Both the position numbers and the translations under genes were made by a program. A DNA stretch of 64,000 bases from Methylobacterium sp. CB376 (GTDB lineage: Bacteria > Pseudomonadota > Alphaproteobacteria > Rhizobiales > Beijerinckiaceae): NCBI RefSeq assembly GCF_029714205.1, contig NZ_CP121648.1:1364001-1428000 (forward strand), in the 5' to 3' direction. Below the pieces are notes generated by a model. The model saw only the letters and a list, made by a program, of their open reading frames with translations, was not told where the DNA came from and searched no databases. Positions 54,791 to 64,000 of the stretch are shown one piece after another. Positions within the stretch are counted from its first letter, which is position 1, and each line of letters begins with the position of its first letter.

Positions 54791-55645
54791 GTGATCGAGT
54801 GGAGCGACTTGCGGATCTTCCTCGCGATCGCCCGGGCCGGCACGCTCGGTGCGGGCGCCCGCGCGGTCGGGAGCACTCAGCCCACCATGGGCCGGCGCCT
54901 TCGCGCGCTCGAAGCCGCGATCGGTCATGCCTTGTTCCAGCGCACGGCGGACGGGTTCGTGCTGACCGACGAGGGCGAGGTTCTGCTCGCCCATGCCGAG
55001 CGCATGGAGGAGGAGGCGCTCGCCATCGAGCGGCAACTCGCCGGTCGGCCCGGGACGCTCGCGGGTTCGCTTCGCTTGTCATCGTCGGATTGGTTCGGCA
55101 GAACCTTGCTGGCACCGGCCCTGGCCACGTTCGGGCACCACCACCCGGACGTGGAGATCGAGTTGCTGACGGATGCGCGGCTCTACAGCCTCCCGCGGCG
55201 GGAAGCTGACCTCGTGTTCCGAATCACCCGGTTCGACGAGCCCGAGGTGATCTCGCGCCGCCTGCTGACGGTCCGCTACGGGGTCTACGGAGCACGCGGC
55301 ACGACACTGCCGGTTGCGGGGGACGGCTCCGGCACGCGGACCATCACGATGGACGCGGCGTTCGCTGAGATGCCCGACGCGGTGTGGCTCCGGCGAATGC
55401 TGCCGAATGCGCGAGTCGCGTTCCGCAGCAACAACCGCGAGGTCCAGGCGCAGCTGTGCCGAGAAGGAGCGGGCGTCGCTGTCCTGCCGCGCCCGCTCGG
55501 TGACGCCACTCCCGGTCTCGTCGCGCTCGACTTGGGCGAGGCGCCGCCGTGCCGCGACACGTTCGTGGGCTACCACCGCGATCTGAGGCGGCTCGGGCGG
55601 CTGCGAGCGCTGCTCGATCACCTGCTCGACCGGCTGGCGGGCTGA
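54791..55645 (+). CDS. LysR-family transcription regulator
   Basis: 284 aa using GTG 54791, which gives the usual family start (MIEWSDLRIFLAIARAGTLG); an in-frame ATG at 54737 adds 18 residues. The HTH is GARAVGSTQPTMGRRLRALE, followed by LFQRTADGFVLTDEGEVLLA. The effector domain begins GSLRLSSSDWFGRTLLAP. It is divergent from the quinone-reductase gene, sharing about 100 bp of promoter. The inducer is unknown. Confidence 0.9.
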   Translation: MIEWSDLRIFLAIARAGTLGAGARAVGSTQPTMGRRLRALEAAIGHALFQRTADGFVLTDEGEVLLAHAERMEEEALAIERQLAGRPGTLAGSLRLSSSDWFGRTLLAPALATFGHHHPDVEIELLTDARLYSLPRREADLVFRITRFDEPEVISRRLLTVRYGVYGARGTTLPVAGDGSGTRTITMDAAFAEMPDAVWLRRMLPNARVAFRSNNREVQAQLCREGAGVAVLPRPLGDATPGLVALDLGEAPPCRDTFVGYHRDLRRLGRLRALLDHLLDRLAG

Positions 55646-55980
55646 CCGCTCGTACGGCCAGGACATCGACGAGGCACCCGCGCATCCTCTCCGCAACGCG
55701 CCACGATCTTCCGGGTAGAGGCGATGCGGTCACGCGGCGCCGTGGGACGCACGTGATGTCGACACTCATCGGCGAGAGTGCATCGGGGATGGGCGCACCA
55801 AGAGGCGGGCGTGCGCACCGCGGCCGCGAGACCTCCGCGCACCCTGGAACCGCGCGCCCTGAGAGGGCCGCCTCCGGTGCAGGCACGGCGCTCGGTGCGG
55901 TTCACCGCCCTCTCGTCGCGCCTGATGCCGCTCCAGTCGGGAAGACCTCCCAGGCGAGACCGGAAGCGCGTGACGGCCCT
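55646..55980. other. Non-coding gap of about 335 bases
   Basis: No gene on either strand is convincing. Confidence 0.4.
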
Positions 55981-56454
55981 TCAATCGGATGTGGTCGACG
56001 TCGCGATCTCCTCCAGCGCGCTCGACATCGCGCCAACGACCGCGTCCACGGAAGCGCCAAGCCCGTGGCGGCGGGCCAAGTACGCAGGTTCATTGTACGT
56101 GAGGAACGTCGTCCCGGTCTCATCCTGCCAGACCAGAGCCTTGAGCGGAAGGTCTATCCCGATCGTCTGCATGGACTGCATCAGCGGCGTGCCTCCCTTG
56201 GCCGCGCCGAAGATCAACAGATCGGTGGGACGAAGAGCCATGCCAGCGCCGGTCGCGGCGGCCGCGTGGTCGATATGGGCGAAGACGATCATCCCCCTGG
56301 CCTTCACCGCTGCCTCAAGTCGGGCCATCGTCTCGGCCGGTCCGAAGGCACTCCTCAGCGTGACAAGTCCATCCTCGGCCATTGCGCGCGCTCCAGTCAG
56401 GAAGGATATGAAGGTCACCGCGACGGCAGTGCTCCGCATTGACATAGCCATCAT
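55981..56454 (-). CDS. Secreted DUF302 protein
   Basis: 157 aa from ATG 56454, which follows GGGAGGGG; a second ATG comes next. Residues 1-27 (STAVAVTFISFLTGARAMAE) form a signal peptide. The DUF302 domain has TMARLEAAVKARGMIVFAHI, LLIFGAAKGGTPLMQSMQTI and ALVWQDETGTTFLTYNEPAY. Family proteins are small and periplasmic with unclear function. Confidence 0.85.
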   Translation of the reverse strand: MMAMSMRSTAVAVTFISFLTGARAMAEDGLVTLRSAFGPAETMARLEAAVKARGMIVFAHIDHAAAATGAGMALRPTDLLIFGAAKGGTPLMQSMQTIGIDLPLKALVWQDETGTTFLTYNEPAYLARRHGLGASVDAVVGAMSSALEEIATSTTSD

Positions 56455-56577
56455 CCCCCCTCCCGGACAGCCGTCCCAAACCGCCTCGCGATCCCGGTTC
56501 GCCAATGATGCGACGGCGGAGTGTAGACGCAGGGCGCTCTGCTCCGTGCATCGCAGGTGCCGACCGACGCCTGACCG

Positions 56578-58497
56578 CTATTTCGGCGCTGCGATCCCGT
56601 TCAGGAAAAGAAGCACCTTGGTGAAAGGAAAGCGGAACGGAAGAGCGAGGTCGAAGCGATGGCCGTCCGGCAGCACGGCGCCAATGGGCCCAGGGGAGTC
56701 GAGACACGTGAGATCGCCATCCGCGTACGCTAAGCCGCAGCCAGCATTCCCGAGGGTGCCACCCGCCGGGATTGCGACGCGGTCCCGATCGATCGCATCA
56801 AGCTCCGGACCAGGCGCGCGGTTGTAGGCGTTGAAACGCATCAGGTGCCAGAAGTGCCGATCGGGCCGTCCTTCAACCGCAAAGCACTTGGCGAAAATGG
56901 ACTGACCATCGCGCGTCCACACGTCTTGTCCGGCACAGGACGGGTCGTCGTAGTCCGCCTGCCGGCATGCGCGAGGGCCGTTCGCTCCGCACCCGATGAA
57001 TTCGACCAGATTGTTGTAGCTCGTGATCGGCGGCCCCGGGCTCCCGCGGAAGAGGGGACTTCTGGTTCTCACGCTGTTGTTGAAGAAGAAGAGGCGGTCC
57101 AGGACGGGTCCGTCCGGCAGATCGTCATACGTCCCCATCTTGATGACGGTACCCAGCATGTGCGTCGAGCAGCTCGCATCGTCACCTTCGGCCATGTCGG
57201 CACTCCAGCGCCCCCGTGCCCCCAGGATGGGCCGGAACTGCCTGCTGCCCACCCAACCATCGTTCGTGCATTTTGATCCAGGCGCATCATCAAGGGCGAA
57301 GACGTTTCCAAAGACAAAGACATCGTGGCCTGCAACCCCGTCCGTCGAGATCGGGGCGTAATTGTTTATGATGGTGTTGTGCTTGACGATCCAATACGTA
57401 GCTTGGCTCTCCGGCTCGACGGCATTGTCCCTGATGTTCTCGAACCTGTTGCCGGTGATCTCGAAACCGGCATTCGCGATTTCCCGGCAGTTCGGGTTCT
57501 CGAGGCACACCTCACTGAGCCTGACGCGAACGCCATTATAGGCGTCGGTCACCCGGTTGTCGGCGATTCGCACATTGCCCAGGATGTCCTTGGCGACGAA
57601 GAGTGCTCCGTTCAGCGGGCTCCAGAAGTAGTGGTGAACCACGGCCCAGGGTATGTCGGACCAGGCGCTGACCGGACAGGACCAATCATTGCGGATGTCG
57701 CAGGCGCGTTTGGACGGACGATAGCTCGCCGGACTCTGCCGCCATACGTTCCCAGTGATCTCGAAAGTGTGTGCGGTCTCCGGGTGGCCTTTCCTTGCGA
57801 TGGCAGCAAAGGCGTAGGACCCTCCATCAATCAGCGATCCATGTAAGCCGATATTCGATGAGGCATAGGCAGCGACGGCCGCGAGCCAGCATTCGCGGAA
57901 CCCGAGGTCCCGGAGGTCGACGAAGGCGGCCTCCCAGAGGAGAACGCAGTCCAGCCGAAGGCGGATGTCAGGCATCGTTACTCCGGCCTCCGGCTCCAGC
58001 TCCCGAGACAGGTATTCGAGGAGGTCCTGCCGCTTCCCTGTCGGCCCGTCCGGCTTCGGACCATCCGGCGGTGGGCCGGAGCACAGGTCGACATCGTGCG
58101 GCTTGCAGAGAATCTCTCGGAGCGAGCGCTGCCCGACGATTGTTGTGAGCGCGCGGGGAGTGCCTCCTGACCTATCGACCTGACCTCGAATGGTAAGTCT
58201 GTTGGCTTCGGTGCCGCGCCACCGGATAGCCAAGCCTGTTTTTCCAAGATTGAGCGAGTATTGCGTCTCTTCGAGGCCGGAGCGGCGAAGGAGACGGATC
58301 TCGAGCGGCCGAGAACCTGCCGCTGCCCTTGCCGCGGCGACGGCGTCCTGTAGGGGAACACTGTCCGTAATAATCTCGCCCGCCCAGAGATATCCGGAGG
58401 TGGACTGATCTCCGTCAGGACGCGCGTAGAGGATCTCGGACCCAGCGGGGCCTAACATGAATACCAGCCAGAGCAGAACGGAGCTGAGAAGCCACAT
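56578..58497 (-). CDS. Secreted right-handed parallel beta-helix protein, 639 aa
   Basis: Start ATG 58497 with GGAGGG eight bases before; a longer frame to 58668 lacks a site. Residues 1-20 (MWLLSSVLLWLVFMLGPAGS) form a signal peptide. Repeated coil-like segments follow (NVRIADNRVTDAYNGVRVRL; GFEITGNRFENIRDNAVEPE; WIVKHNTIINNYAPIST), typical of polysaccharide lyase or epimerase beta-helices. Several Cys pairs (about residues 130-150 and 490-530) could form disulfides. Catalytic residues cannot be assigned. A surface or periplasmic polysaccharide role is inferred. Confidence 0.6.
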   Translation of the reverse strand: MWLLSSVLLWLVFMLGPAGSEILYARPDGDQSTSGYLWAGEIITDSVPLQDAVAAARAAAGSRPLEIRLLRRSGLEETQYSLNLGKTGLAIRWRGTEANRLTIRGQVDRSGGTPRALTTIVGQRSLREILCKPHDVDLCSGPPPDGPKPDGPTGKRQDLLEYLSRELEPEAGVTMPDIRLRLDCVLLWEAAFVDLRDLGFRECWLAAVAAYASSNIGLHGSLIDGGSYAFAAIARKGHPETAHTFEITGNVWRQSPASYRPSKRACDIRNDWSCPVSAWSDIPWAVVHHYFWSPLNGALFVAKDILGNVRIADNRVTDAYNGVRVRLSEVCLENPNCREIANAGFEITGNRFENIRDNAVEPESQATYWIVKHNTIINNYAPISTDGVAGHDVFVFGNVFALDDAPGSKCTNDGWVGSRQFRPILGARGRWSADMAEGDDASCSTHMLGTVIKMGTYDDLPDGPVLDRLFFFNNSVRTRSPLFRGSPGPPITSYNNLVEFIGCGANGPRACRQADYDDPSCAGQDVWTRDGQSIFAKCFAVEGRPDRHFWHLMRFNAYNRAPGPELDAIDRDRVAIPAGGTLGNAGCGLAYADGDLTCLDSPGPIGAVLPDGHRFDLALPFRFPFTKVLLFLNGIAAPK

Positions 58498-58697
58498 TGA
58501 GTGTCCCTCCGCGATTTCTCCTATTCCCACACCGACATCATGAACACGAGCACGGACCCCTAGGCGGTTGGGAGCGTCTGCCGTCCGCACCCGTGAGACG
58601 GCTTGAGGGCCTTCACGAGTGAAGATGGCGGCGACACTGTATCCGCCAGAGGCGAAGATGAAATACATCCGGACCAGCGCGGAAGCCGGCAGGGACG
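58498..58697. other. Non-coding gap
   Basis: No supported gene. Confidence 0.4.
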
Positions 58698-58790
58698 GTG
58701 ATCAAGGACATCCGCCGCGCCACGCGCCGGCAGTTCTCGGCCGAGCAGAAGGTCCGCCTCGTGCTGGAGGGCCTGCGCGGTACACGGGGG
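58698..58790 (+). pseudogene. IS3-family OrfA N-terminal fragment
   Basis: From GTG 58698 the frame reads VIKDIRRATRRQFSAEQKVR, then LVLEGLRG, matching the start of IS3 OrfA HTH proteins (RRTRRKFSAEEKIRIVLEGLRG). It breaks down after that; the rest of the IS is missing. Confidence 0.65.
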
Positions 58791-58998
58791 GGTACTCCGG
58801 ATTTGAGGCCGGGGTCGGAGCATCCTCAAGGGCAGCGTGACAGGGCCCGAGACCGGCGGCGTTGAGATGGATCAAGGTGCCCCCAGGCCGGCCCGGCAGG
58901 ATGCTTCACTCGTCCAAGAGTATGGCACTTATTGATTCGGCAGCGCCTATCCCGACGAAGCGTGGGCCCTTCAAGAAGCGGGACGGAGGGCAACAAGA

Positions 58999-59388
58999 AT
59001 GGTGTTTTTGCTAAAAATCGCTCTCTCAGTAGCTTCGTTTGCCGCGTCCGGAATGATGATAGATTTTTTCGCGCCGGGAGTGATGAAAGAACTTAGCTCA
59101 AACACCGTGTTTTTTTTATCTGTTCCCCTGCTTATCGCAATATGGCGCAGGAGCGGCCTTCTGTTAACGAAGTTGGCGTCCGGTCTCGCGGGTATAATTA
59201 TCGGGTTGATCTTCGTGGTGGCCCGGCGTGACATTCCGATAGCGCTTTATCGATCTGGCGTATCAAGATCGATCGTAGTGGCTTCGGACGCGGCTTTGCA
59301 GCTTGGAGGCTACCTCGTTCCTGGTTTCGTCGCGTTGTTAGCTTTATCGGTCGCGCGCCGTCACGAGCCGCGCAAAAGTTTAAACTGA
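58999..59388 (+). CDS. Hypothetical membrane protein, 129 aa
   Basis: ATG 58999 with GGAGGG upstream. Three to four hydrophobic segments: LLKIALSVASFAASGMMIDF, NTVFFLSVPLLIAIW, LASGLAGIIIGLIFVVA and LGGYLVPGFVALLALSVA. No family recognised. The gene uses more A/T than its neighbours (for example a run of eight T near 59109), suggesting transfer. Confidence 0.55.
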   Translation: MVFLLKIALSVASFAASGMMIDFFAPGVMKELSSNTVFFLSVPLLIAIWRRSGLLLTKLASGLAGIIIGLIFVVARRDIPIALYRSGVSRSIVVASDAALQLGGYLVPGFVALLALSVARRHEPRKSLN

Positions 59389-59436
59389 GACGCTGTTCAG
59401 CAAGCATTGCCTCCCTACCCCGCCTCGACGAGCACC

Positions 59437-59979
59437 GAGGCGGTGACACCATCGCCAATCGCCTCTCCCAAGCAACGGGCCTGGATCATGGTGCAACCGG
59501 TTGCCACGCTGCCGCCTCGCGCTACGGCCGACCTCGCCCGCATCCGGCAGGACGTTGAAGCCGCACGGGTCGCCGATCTGGCGCAGCAGTTTACGTTGCT
59601 GGTGCGCGCCTGCGGTCTTGGCAACGACCGGTCAGCGGATGCCGCCGGCGAACTCGACAGATGGTTGCTGGAAACGCGCAACTGCGGCGTCGCTGCGCTA
59701 GAGCATTTTCCGACGAAGTGGATGCCGGTTCGTCGCAGAACATGCGGCAAGATCAAAGATCGAGAGCTGCACTCGGTTGCAACGTGATCGGGTGCCGCTC
59801 TAGAGACCTTCGCGGCTGGTTTGGCGCAGGATGGGGCGGCCGTTCGAGCGGCGCTGACGACGTCATGGAGCAACGCCCAGGCGGAAGGGCAGATCAGTCG
59901 GCTGAAGATGCTCAAGCGCACCATGTACGGTTGCGCCAGCTTCGCACTCCTCCGTCGCCGCACCCTCATCGCTGCTTGA
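59437..59979 (+). pseudogene. ISL3-family transposase C-terminal remnant, interrupted
   Basis: The parts read SPIASPKQRAWIMVQPVATL, RQDVEAARVADLAQQFTLLV and later ETFAAGLAQDGAAVRAALTT, SWSNAQAEGQISRLKMLKRT and MYGCASFALLRRRTLIAA. These match the ISL3 C-terminus, including the conserved WSNGQ.EGQI.RLK motif that carries the last catalytic Glu. A 102-bp insertion with an in-frame TGA separates the halves. The 5' part of the transposase is missing. Confidence 0.75.
59704..59805. repeat. 102-bp insertion in the ISL3 remnant (MITE/RIME-like)
   Basis: The segment is flanked by CTAGAG at 59698-59703 and 59800-59805. Removing 59704-59805 restores the transposase frame exactly (AALE-TFAAGL). The insert starts CATTTTCCGACGAAGTGG and resembles a widespread Rhizobiales intergenic repeat. 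Confidence 0.7.
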
Positions 59980-60113
59980 TCCACGCAAAGCGCGGAAGAA
60001 CCACCGAAACGGTGGAGGATCAACTTCCGCTTCCTGCGTTGAAGCGGATGTTTGATGCGGCAGAGGCGAGGGTCCGCAAGGGGTCACTCGGAGCCCGTCA
60101 TGGTTCAGACCAC

Positions 60114-60326
60114 TCAAGCCTTTTCCATGGTGAAGCCGACCTTCAGCGTGACCTGGTAGTGCTGCACCTTACCGCCTTCGATCTGGCCACGGGTCTCCAG
60201 CACTTCAAACCATCGCAAGTTGCGCACCGTCTGGCTTGCGCGCTCGATGGCCTGCTGGATCGCGTCTTCAATCGATACCTTGGACGACCCCACGAGCTCG
60301 ATGACCTTGTAGATGTGCTCAGACAT
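60114..60326 (-). CDS. Dodecin
   Basis: 70 aa from ATG 60326 with GAGG upstream. The product [40 protein letters not shown] and [20 protein letters not shown] matches dodecins, small flavin-binding proteins that assemble as hollow dodecamers and store or buffer flavins. The flavin-stacking Trp (RNLRWFEV) and the Q of the GQIEGG loop are present. Confidence 0.92.
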   Translation of the reverse strand: MSEHIYKVIELVGSSKVSIEDAIQQAIERASQTVRNLRWFEVLETRGQIEGGKVQHYQVTLKVGFTMEKA

Positions 60327-60722
60327 CACGGCCTCCTCATCGCCATCGTTCAAAGATTGTGGAGGCGAAAGGGTTAGGATCAAGGGGTCAGTAGGGCTGG
60401 AGCACGACAAGGCCCAACTTGGCCATACGAGCGCATCAAATCAGCCGTCCTGCCATTGAACCTCGCGCTTTCATTGAATTGTGAGCAGTGAAGCTGAAGC
60501 CCAGGCAGGAAGGCTCCCGAGTGGGCGGTTTAGCCAACAACGTAGATGCGCCATTTGCCGACATCCAGCGGGTGCGGCTTGAACCGCCGCTTCCGACCCG
60601 GCCGGACGCGCAACCATCCTGGACCGCGGCTCCCCGCGACGGGCCGCCAAGCCCTGCCGCGAGACCCCGCCGACCGGCGACGGCAACGCCCGGGGCGCGG
60701 CGAGGCCCCGGGGGGCGGCCGC
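60327..60722. other. Non-coding gap of about 400 bases
   Basis: No gene is supported between dodecin and the chemoreceptor. Confidence 0.4.
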
Positions 60723-62414
60723 TCAGGCCGCCCGGACGGTCGCGAGGAAGCCGGCGACCTCGGTCCGGAGATGCTCGGACTGGCGCGACAGCTCGGAGGC
60801 CGAGGCGAGAACCTGGGCGGCGGCGGCGCCCGTCTCCTCGGAGGCCTGGGCCACGCCCGCGATGGTGCGCGTCACCTCGGCCGTGCCGGTCGAGGCCTGG
60901 GCCACGTTGCGCACGATCTCCTGCGTGGCCGCACCCTGCTGCTCGACCGCCGCCGCGATGCTCGCCGAGACCGCGTTGACCTCCCGGATCCGGCCGGTGA
61001 TCGACCCGATGGCGCCGACCGCCTGCCCGGTCACGCCCTGCACCTCGCCGATCTGACGCGCAATCTCCTCCGTCGCCTTGGCGGTCTGCTCGGCCAGCGC
61101 CTTCACCTCGGCGGCGACCACCGCGAAGCCGCGGCCCGCCGCGCCGGCCCGCGCCGCCTCGATCGTCGCGTTGAGCGCCAGCAGGTTGGTCTGGCCGGCG
61201 ATGCCCGAGATCAGGCCCACCATGTCGCCGATCCTGCCCGAGGTGGATTGCAGCGCCTGGACGAGCGCGGTGGTCTTGTCCGCCTCCGCCACCGCGTGCT
61301 GCGCCAGGGTGGCCGAGCCGCTGACCCGGCGGCCGATCTCCTGCACGGAGGCGCCGAGCTCCTCGGCCGCGCTCGCCACCGTGCCGACGTTGGAGGCGGC
61401 CTCCTCCGCCGCGGCCGCCACCGTGCTGGACTGGCTCGCCGTCTCCGTCGCGGTGGCCGTCATCTGCTGAGCGGTCGCCTGCAGCTCGGTCGCCGAGGAC
61501 GAGACCAGGCCCACGATGCCGCCCACCGCCCGCTCGAAGCGGTCGGCCAGCTCGATCATCGTGCGCCGGCGTTCGGCCGCCGCAGCCGCGTCGGCGCGCC
61601 GCTTGACCTCGGCCTCCTCGGCGGCCTTGCGGGCGACCATGGCCCTGATGCCCTCGACCGCCCTGCCGACCGCGCCGATCTCGTCGCCGCGGCCGGCCTC
61701 CGGGATCGCCGCGTTCACCTCACCCGCCGCGATCCGCTGCAGCACCGCGACGAGGCGGCCCAGCGGACGCGTGATGCCGAACACCGCCATCAGCATCGCC
61801 GCCACGATGCCGACCACCACGCCGAGCGCGCTGAACGCCATCAGGCTGCGGCGCGTGGCGTTGGTCTGCGCGGTGAGGTCGTTCGAGCCCCTCTCCATGT
61901 AATCGGCGATGTCCTGCCTCAGCTTGACGGCATCCCGCACCACGCCGGAGAAGGTCGGGTCGATGGCGCTGTGCACCATGCCCAGGGCATCCGCGTCCCG
62001 ATTATGCGCGCCGAGGCGGCGCACCTCCTCGACGGCCGTCACGAACGTCTCGACGCGGGCAGCCTGCGCCTGGACGCGCTCGGCGAAGCTCGGCGCCTCC
62101 TCACGCAGATCCGCGAGGGCCTTCCGCAGCCGGGGCAGCACGGCGTCGAAGCCCCGGTCGGCGGCCTTGATCTGCGGCTCCTCGGTCTCCGCGATGAGGC
62201 GATAGACCCAGTAATTGAGTTCGAACAACTGTTGGTTGATAAGTCGCGCCGTCGCCGCCGCGCGCGCCTCGCGCACGATGAACAGGCTGTAGGCGTCATC
62301 GATCCGGGTCATGCGCGATTGCGCGTACCAGACGCAGCCACCGACGATCAGGCCGATGAGCGCGATGACGCTGGAGAGCTTGGGCAGGATCTTGATGTCG
62401 GATAGATGCGGCAT
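60723..62414 (-). CDS. Methyl-accepting chemotaxis protein
   Basis: 563 aa. A membrane helix at residues 14-31 ([18 protein letters not shown]), a four-helix periplasmic sensor of about 150 residues, a second helix at about 190-210 ([20 protein letters not shown]), a HAMP domain ([20 protein letters not shown]) and a signalling coil. The hairpin tip is [20 protein letters not shown] followed by [19 protein letters not shown], which contacts CheA/CheW. The sensor is a helical-bundle (4HB-like) type; ligand unknown. It ends in [11 protein letters not shown] without a CheR tether. Confidence 0.95.
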   Translation of the reverse strand: MPHLSDIKILPKLSSVIALIGLIVGGCVWYAQSRMTRIDDAYSLFIVREARAAATARLINQQLFELNYWVYRLIAETEEPQIKAADRGFDAVLPRLRKALADLREEAPSFAERVQAQAARVETFVTAVEEVRRLGAHNRDADALGMVHSAIDPTFSGVVRDAVKLRQDIADYMERGSNDLTAQTNATRRSLMAFSALGVVVGIVAAMLMAVFGITRPLGRLVAVLQRIAAGEVNAAIPEAGRGDEIGAVGRAVEGIRAMVARKAAEEAEVKRRADAAAAAERRRTMIELADRFERAVGGIVGLVSSSATELQATAQQMTATATETASQSSTVAAAAEEAASNVGTVASAAEELGASVQEIGRRVSGSATLAQHAVAEADKTTALVQALQSTSGRIGDMVGLISGIAGQTNLLALNATIEAARAGAAGRGFAVVAAEVKALAEQTAKATEEIARQIGEVQGVTGQAVGAIGSITGRIREVNAVSASIAAAVEQQGAATQEIVRNVAQASTGTAEVTRTIAGVAQASEETGAAAAQVLASASELSRQSEHLRTEVAGFLATVRAA

Positions 62415-62729
62415 AGGAAATCAATCCAAATCGTGTTTCCCACGCGCCTCTTATCCCGTGAGAATGCTTAACAAATACGTCAGGTTTTGTCTGAAGATAC
62501 AGTCGCGATGCGCGCGACGCCGACCATGGCGGCGCTCGGGACGAGGCCGGCGCGGCCGATCCAGCCAAAGCTGCGCGCGATCAGCCCGCGCCGCGGCCGC
62601 GCCGCGACACCCCGTCCGGCCGCCCTCGGGCCCTGCGACCGCGACGGGGCGGCCGTGCCGACCCGCTCGCCCGGGCCGGCGGAACGGTGCGGGTCGAGCG
62701 GCCGCGCGGGGGGCGCGCCGCCGCGCCCC
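62415..62729. other. Non-coding gap of about 315 bases, very GC-rich
   Basis: No gene or clear signal seen. The right half is of extreme G/C content. Confidence 0.4.
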
Positions 62730-63344
62730 TCATTCCGGCAGCCGCGGGAGGGGCGTCCCATCCGGCGGCAGGCCGTAGCGGGCGGCGTTCAGCTCCATGG
62801 CCAGGAAGGTGTAGTAGCCGCTGATCGCCGCGAGATCGACCACGCCCGCCTTGCCGAAGCGGCTCTCCGCCCGCGCGAAGGTCGCGTCCGACACCCGCTT
62901 GTTCTGCTGGAGCTCGGTGGTGAAGTCGTAGACGATCGCCTCGTCGGCGCTCAGGCCCTCCGGGCGGCGCCCGTCGCGGATCGCCTCGATGATCTCCGGC
63001 GCGATGCCGACCTTCCGGGCGATCGGGGCGTGGACGTACCACTCGTAGTCCTGCGACCAGTGCCGCGCGTTGATCAGGATCACCAGTTCGGACAGCGTGG
63101 TCCCGATCTTCGGCTTGTAGCGCAGGTAGTCGCCCATCTGGCGCGTGAGCGTCATCACCTCGGGCGAGTGCATGAGCGGCTCGAAGGGACCGAAGACCTT
63201 GACCTTGCGGGCCGCCTCGAACTCCTCGGCGGCCTTCCTCTGCTCGGGCGTGTACTGGTCGGGCGGGATGGTCGGCAGGCGGTCCGCCGCGAAGGCCAGG
63301 GCCGGGGCGAGGGCGAGAGCGAGGGCGGGGAGACGGCGGATCAT
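62730..63344 (-). CDS. Secreted carboxymuconolactone decarboxylase/AhpD-like protein
   Basis: 204 aa. Residues 1-20 (MIRRLPALALALAPALAFAA) are a signal peptide. The AhpD/CMD helical core has KIGTTLSELVILINARHWSQ, DYEWYVHAPIARKVGIAPEI and SADEAIVYDFTTELQQNKRV. The conserved CxxC of AhpD peroxidases is absent at the usual place (here RHWSQDYEW), so redox activity is doubtful. Export is unusual for the family, although secreted members are known. Confidence 0.8.
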   Translation of the reverse strand: MIRRLPALALALAPALAFAADRLPTIPPDQYTPEQRKAAEEFEAARKVKVFGPFEPLMHSPEVMTLTRQMGDYLRYKPKIGTTLSELVILINARHWSQDYEWYVHAPIARKVGIAPEIIEAIRDGRRPEGLSADEAIVYDFTTELQQNKRVSDATFARAESRFGKAGVVDLAAISGYYTFLAMELNAARYGLPPDGTPLPRLPE

Positions 63345-63553
63345 CGGCGAGGCTCCGGAACGGACGCGGCGAGGCCCGGCCCGGATGCGATGCCCCGCGG
63401 CGGGCCCCCGATCAGGGTGCGCCGCACGGGAACGCGTCGGGCCGTCCGGGCGACACTGCCCCGCCCGGCGCCGCGCCGATAGGGGGCGCCGCGCGACACC
63501 GCGCCGGCCCGCCGCGCGGGCCGGCGGCGCGGATCCCGCCCCTCCGCCCGGCC

Positions 63554-64000
63554 CTATCCGGGCCTGGGCGCGCGCGACCGCGCCCAGGCCTCCGCGACGG
63601 CCTGCGCGAGGGCCAGGGAGGTCGGGGCGCCGTCCGCCTCGCCCTTCTCGAAGTCGCCCGCCTGGCCCATCCGGTTGGTCACGTGCGCGAAGCAGAGCAC
63701 GGCGCGGCGGCGCGCCGCGGCGAAGGCGTAGAGCGCGGCCGCCTCCATCTCGACCGCCAGGAGGCCCGCCGCCCGGGCCGCCGCGATGGCCTCGGCGGTC
63801 TCGCGGTAGGGCGCGTCGGTCGTCCAGGTGGCGCCGCGCTCGATCGGCTCGCCCACCTCCGCCAGCCCCGCCCCGACCGACGCCACCAGGGCCGGGTCGG
63901 CCTGCGCGAAGTCGCCGGCCGGCAGGTAGTGGTAGCTCGTGCCCTCGTCGCGCAGCGCGCGCTCGATCAGGATGAAGTACGGCGGCGGCCGCAGCGCCGT
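63554..64000 (-). CDS. Nucleoside phosphorylase (N-terminus off the right edge)
   Basis: The frame is open from the window edge (ALRPPPYFILIERALRDEGT) to the stop at 63554, so only the C-terminal 148 residues are seen. WTTDAPYRETAEAIAAARAA then GLLAVEMEAAALYAFAAARR carries the signature ME..AAL of family 1 nucleoside phosphorylases, followed by VLCFAHVTNRMG. It cleaves purine or pyrimidine nucleosides with phosphate. Substrate cannot be set. Confidence 0.85.
   Translation of the reverse strand, partial: TALRPPPYFILIERALRDEGTSYHYLPAGDFAQADPALVASVGAGLAEVGEPIERGATWTTDAPYRETAEAIAAARAAGLLAVEMEAAALYAFAAARRRAVLCFAHVTNRMGQAGDFEKGEADGAPTSLALAQAVAEAWARSRAPRPG

Overview
The window looks like chromosome of a high-GC alphaproteobacterium of the order Rhizobiales. 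Methylobacterium or a close relative is the best guess, and this is inference rather than proof. The grounds are strong G/C preference at third codon positions in core genes, DctB/DctD-type C4-dicarboxylate control, phasin and acetoacetyl-CoA reductase genes for polyhydroxybutyrate (PHB), and dispersed intergenic repeats of a kind common in Rhizobiales. No complete RNA gene was found.

Layout. At 1-3900 there is a truncated regulator-like gene, a small conserved gene, debris of PPK2 and YidB genes, an intact yidB-like gene and an IS110-family insertion sequence. At 3907-12531 lies a phage-derived island, almost all on the minus strand: two hypothetical genes, an HTH gene, large and putative small terminase genes, a serine recombinase, a Toprim/RecA-like replication protein and small early genes, many joined by 4-base start/stop overlaps. 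It ends at the 3' half of a tRNA-Arg gene, a probable attachment site. No capsid, tail or tyrosine-integrase gene is present. At 12.7-25.8 kb there are an SRAP pseudogene, a LysR remnant, a Tat-signal MmgE/PrpD protein, a GAF-PAS-REC-LuxR regulator, a Crp-type regulator and a catabolic operon (TRAP binding protein, GntR regulator, class III CoA-transferase, HMG-CoA-lyase-like enzyme, iron alcohol dehydrogenase), followed by IS3/IS1380 debris and an AT-richer DUF1275 gene.

The centrepiece is 26.4-50.5 kb, where every gene is on the plus strand: aceE-aceF-lpdA (pyruvate dehydrogenase), two malic enzymes, dctA, a type-2 NADH dehydrogenase, phbA, phbB, dctB, dctD, cytochrome bd oxidase subunits, lipA and a TAXI binding protein. 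Read as a pathway, C4-dicarboxylates enter through DctA, malic enzymes make pyruvate and NAD(P)H, and PDH (lipoylated by LipA) makes acetyl-CoA. PhbA and PhbB turn this into 3-hydroxybutyryl-CoA, while the NADH dehydrogenase and bd oxidase reoxidise NADH. A strong sigma-54 promoter match lies upstream of aceE, and DctD is a sigma-54 activator. A phasin and an acidic companion gene follow at 51.9-52.9 kb. The PHB synthase gene is not in the window.

From 53.6 kb to the end are a quinone-oxidoreductase-like gene divergent from a LysR gene, a DUF302 protein, a secreted beta-helix protein, IS3 and ISL3 remnants (the latter carrying a clean 102-bp insertion), dodecin, a chemoreceptor, a secreted AhpD-like protein and a nucleoside phosphorylase running off the right edge.
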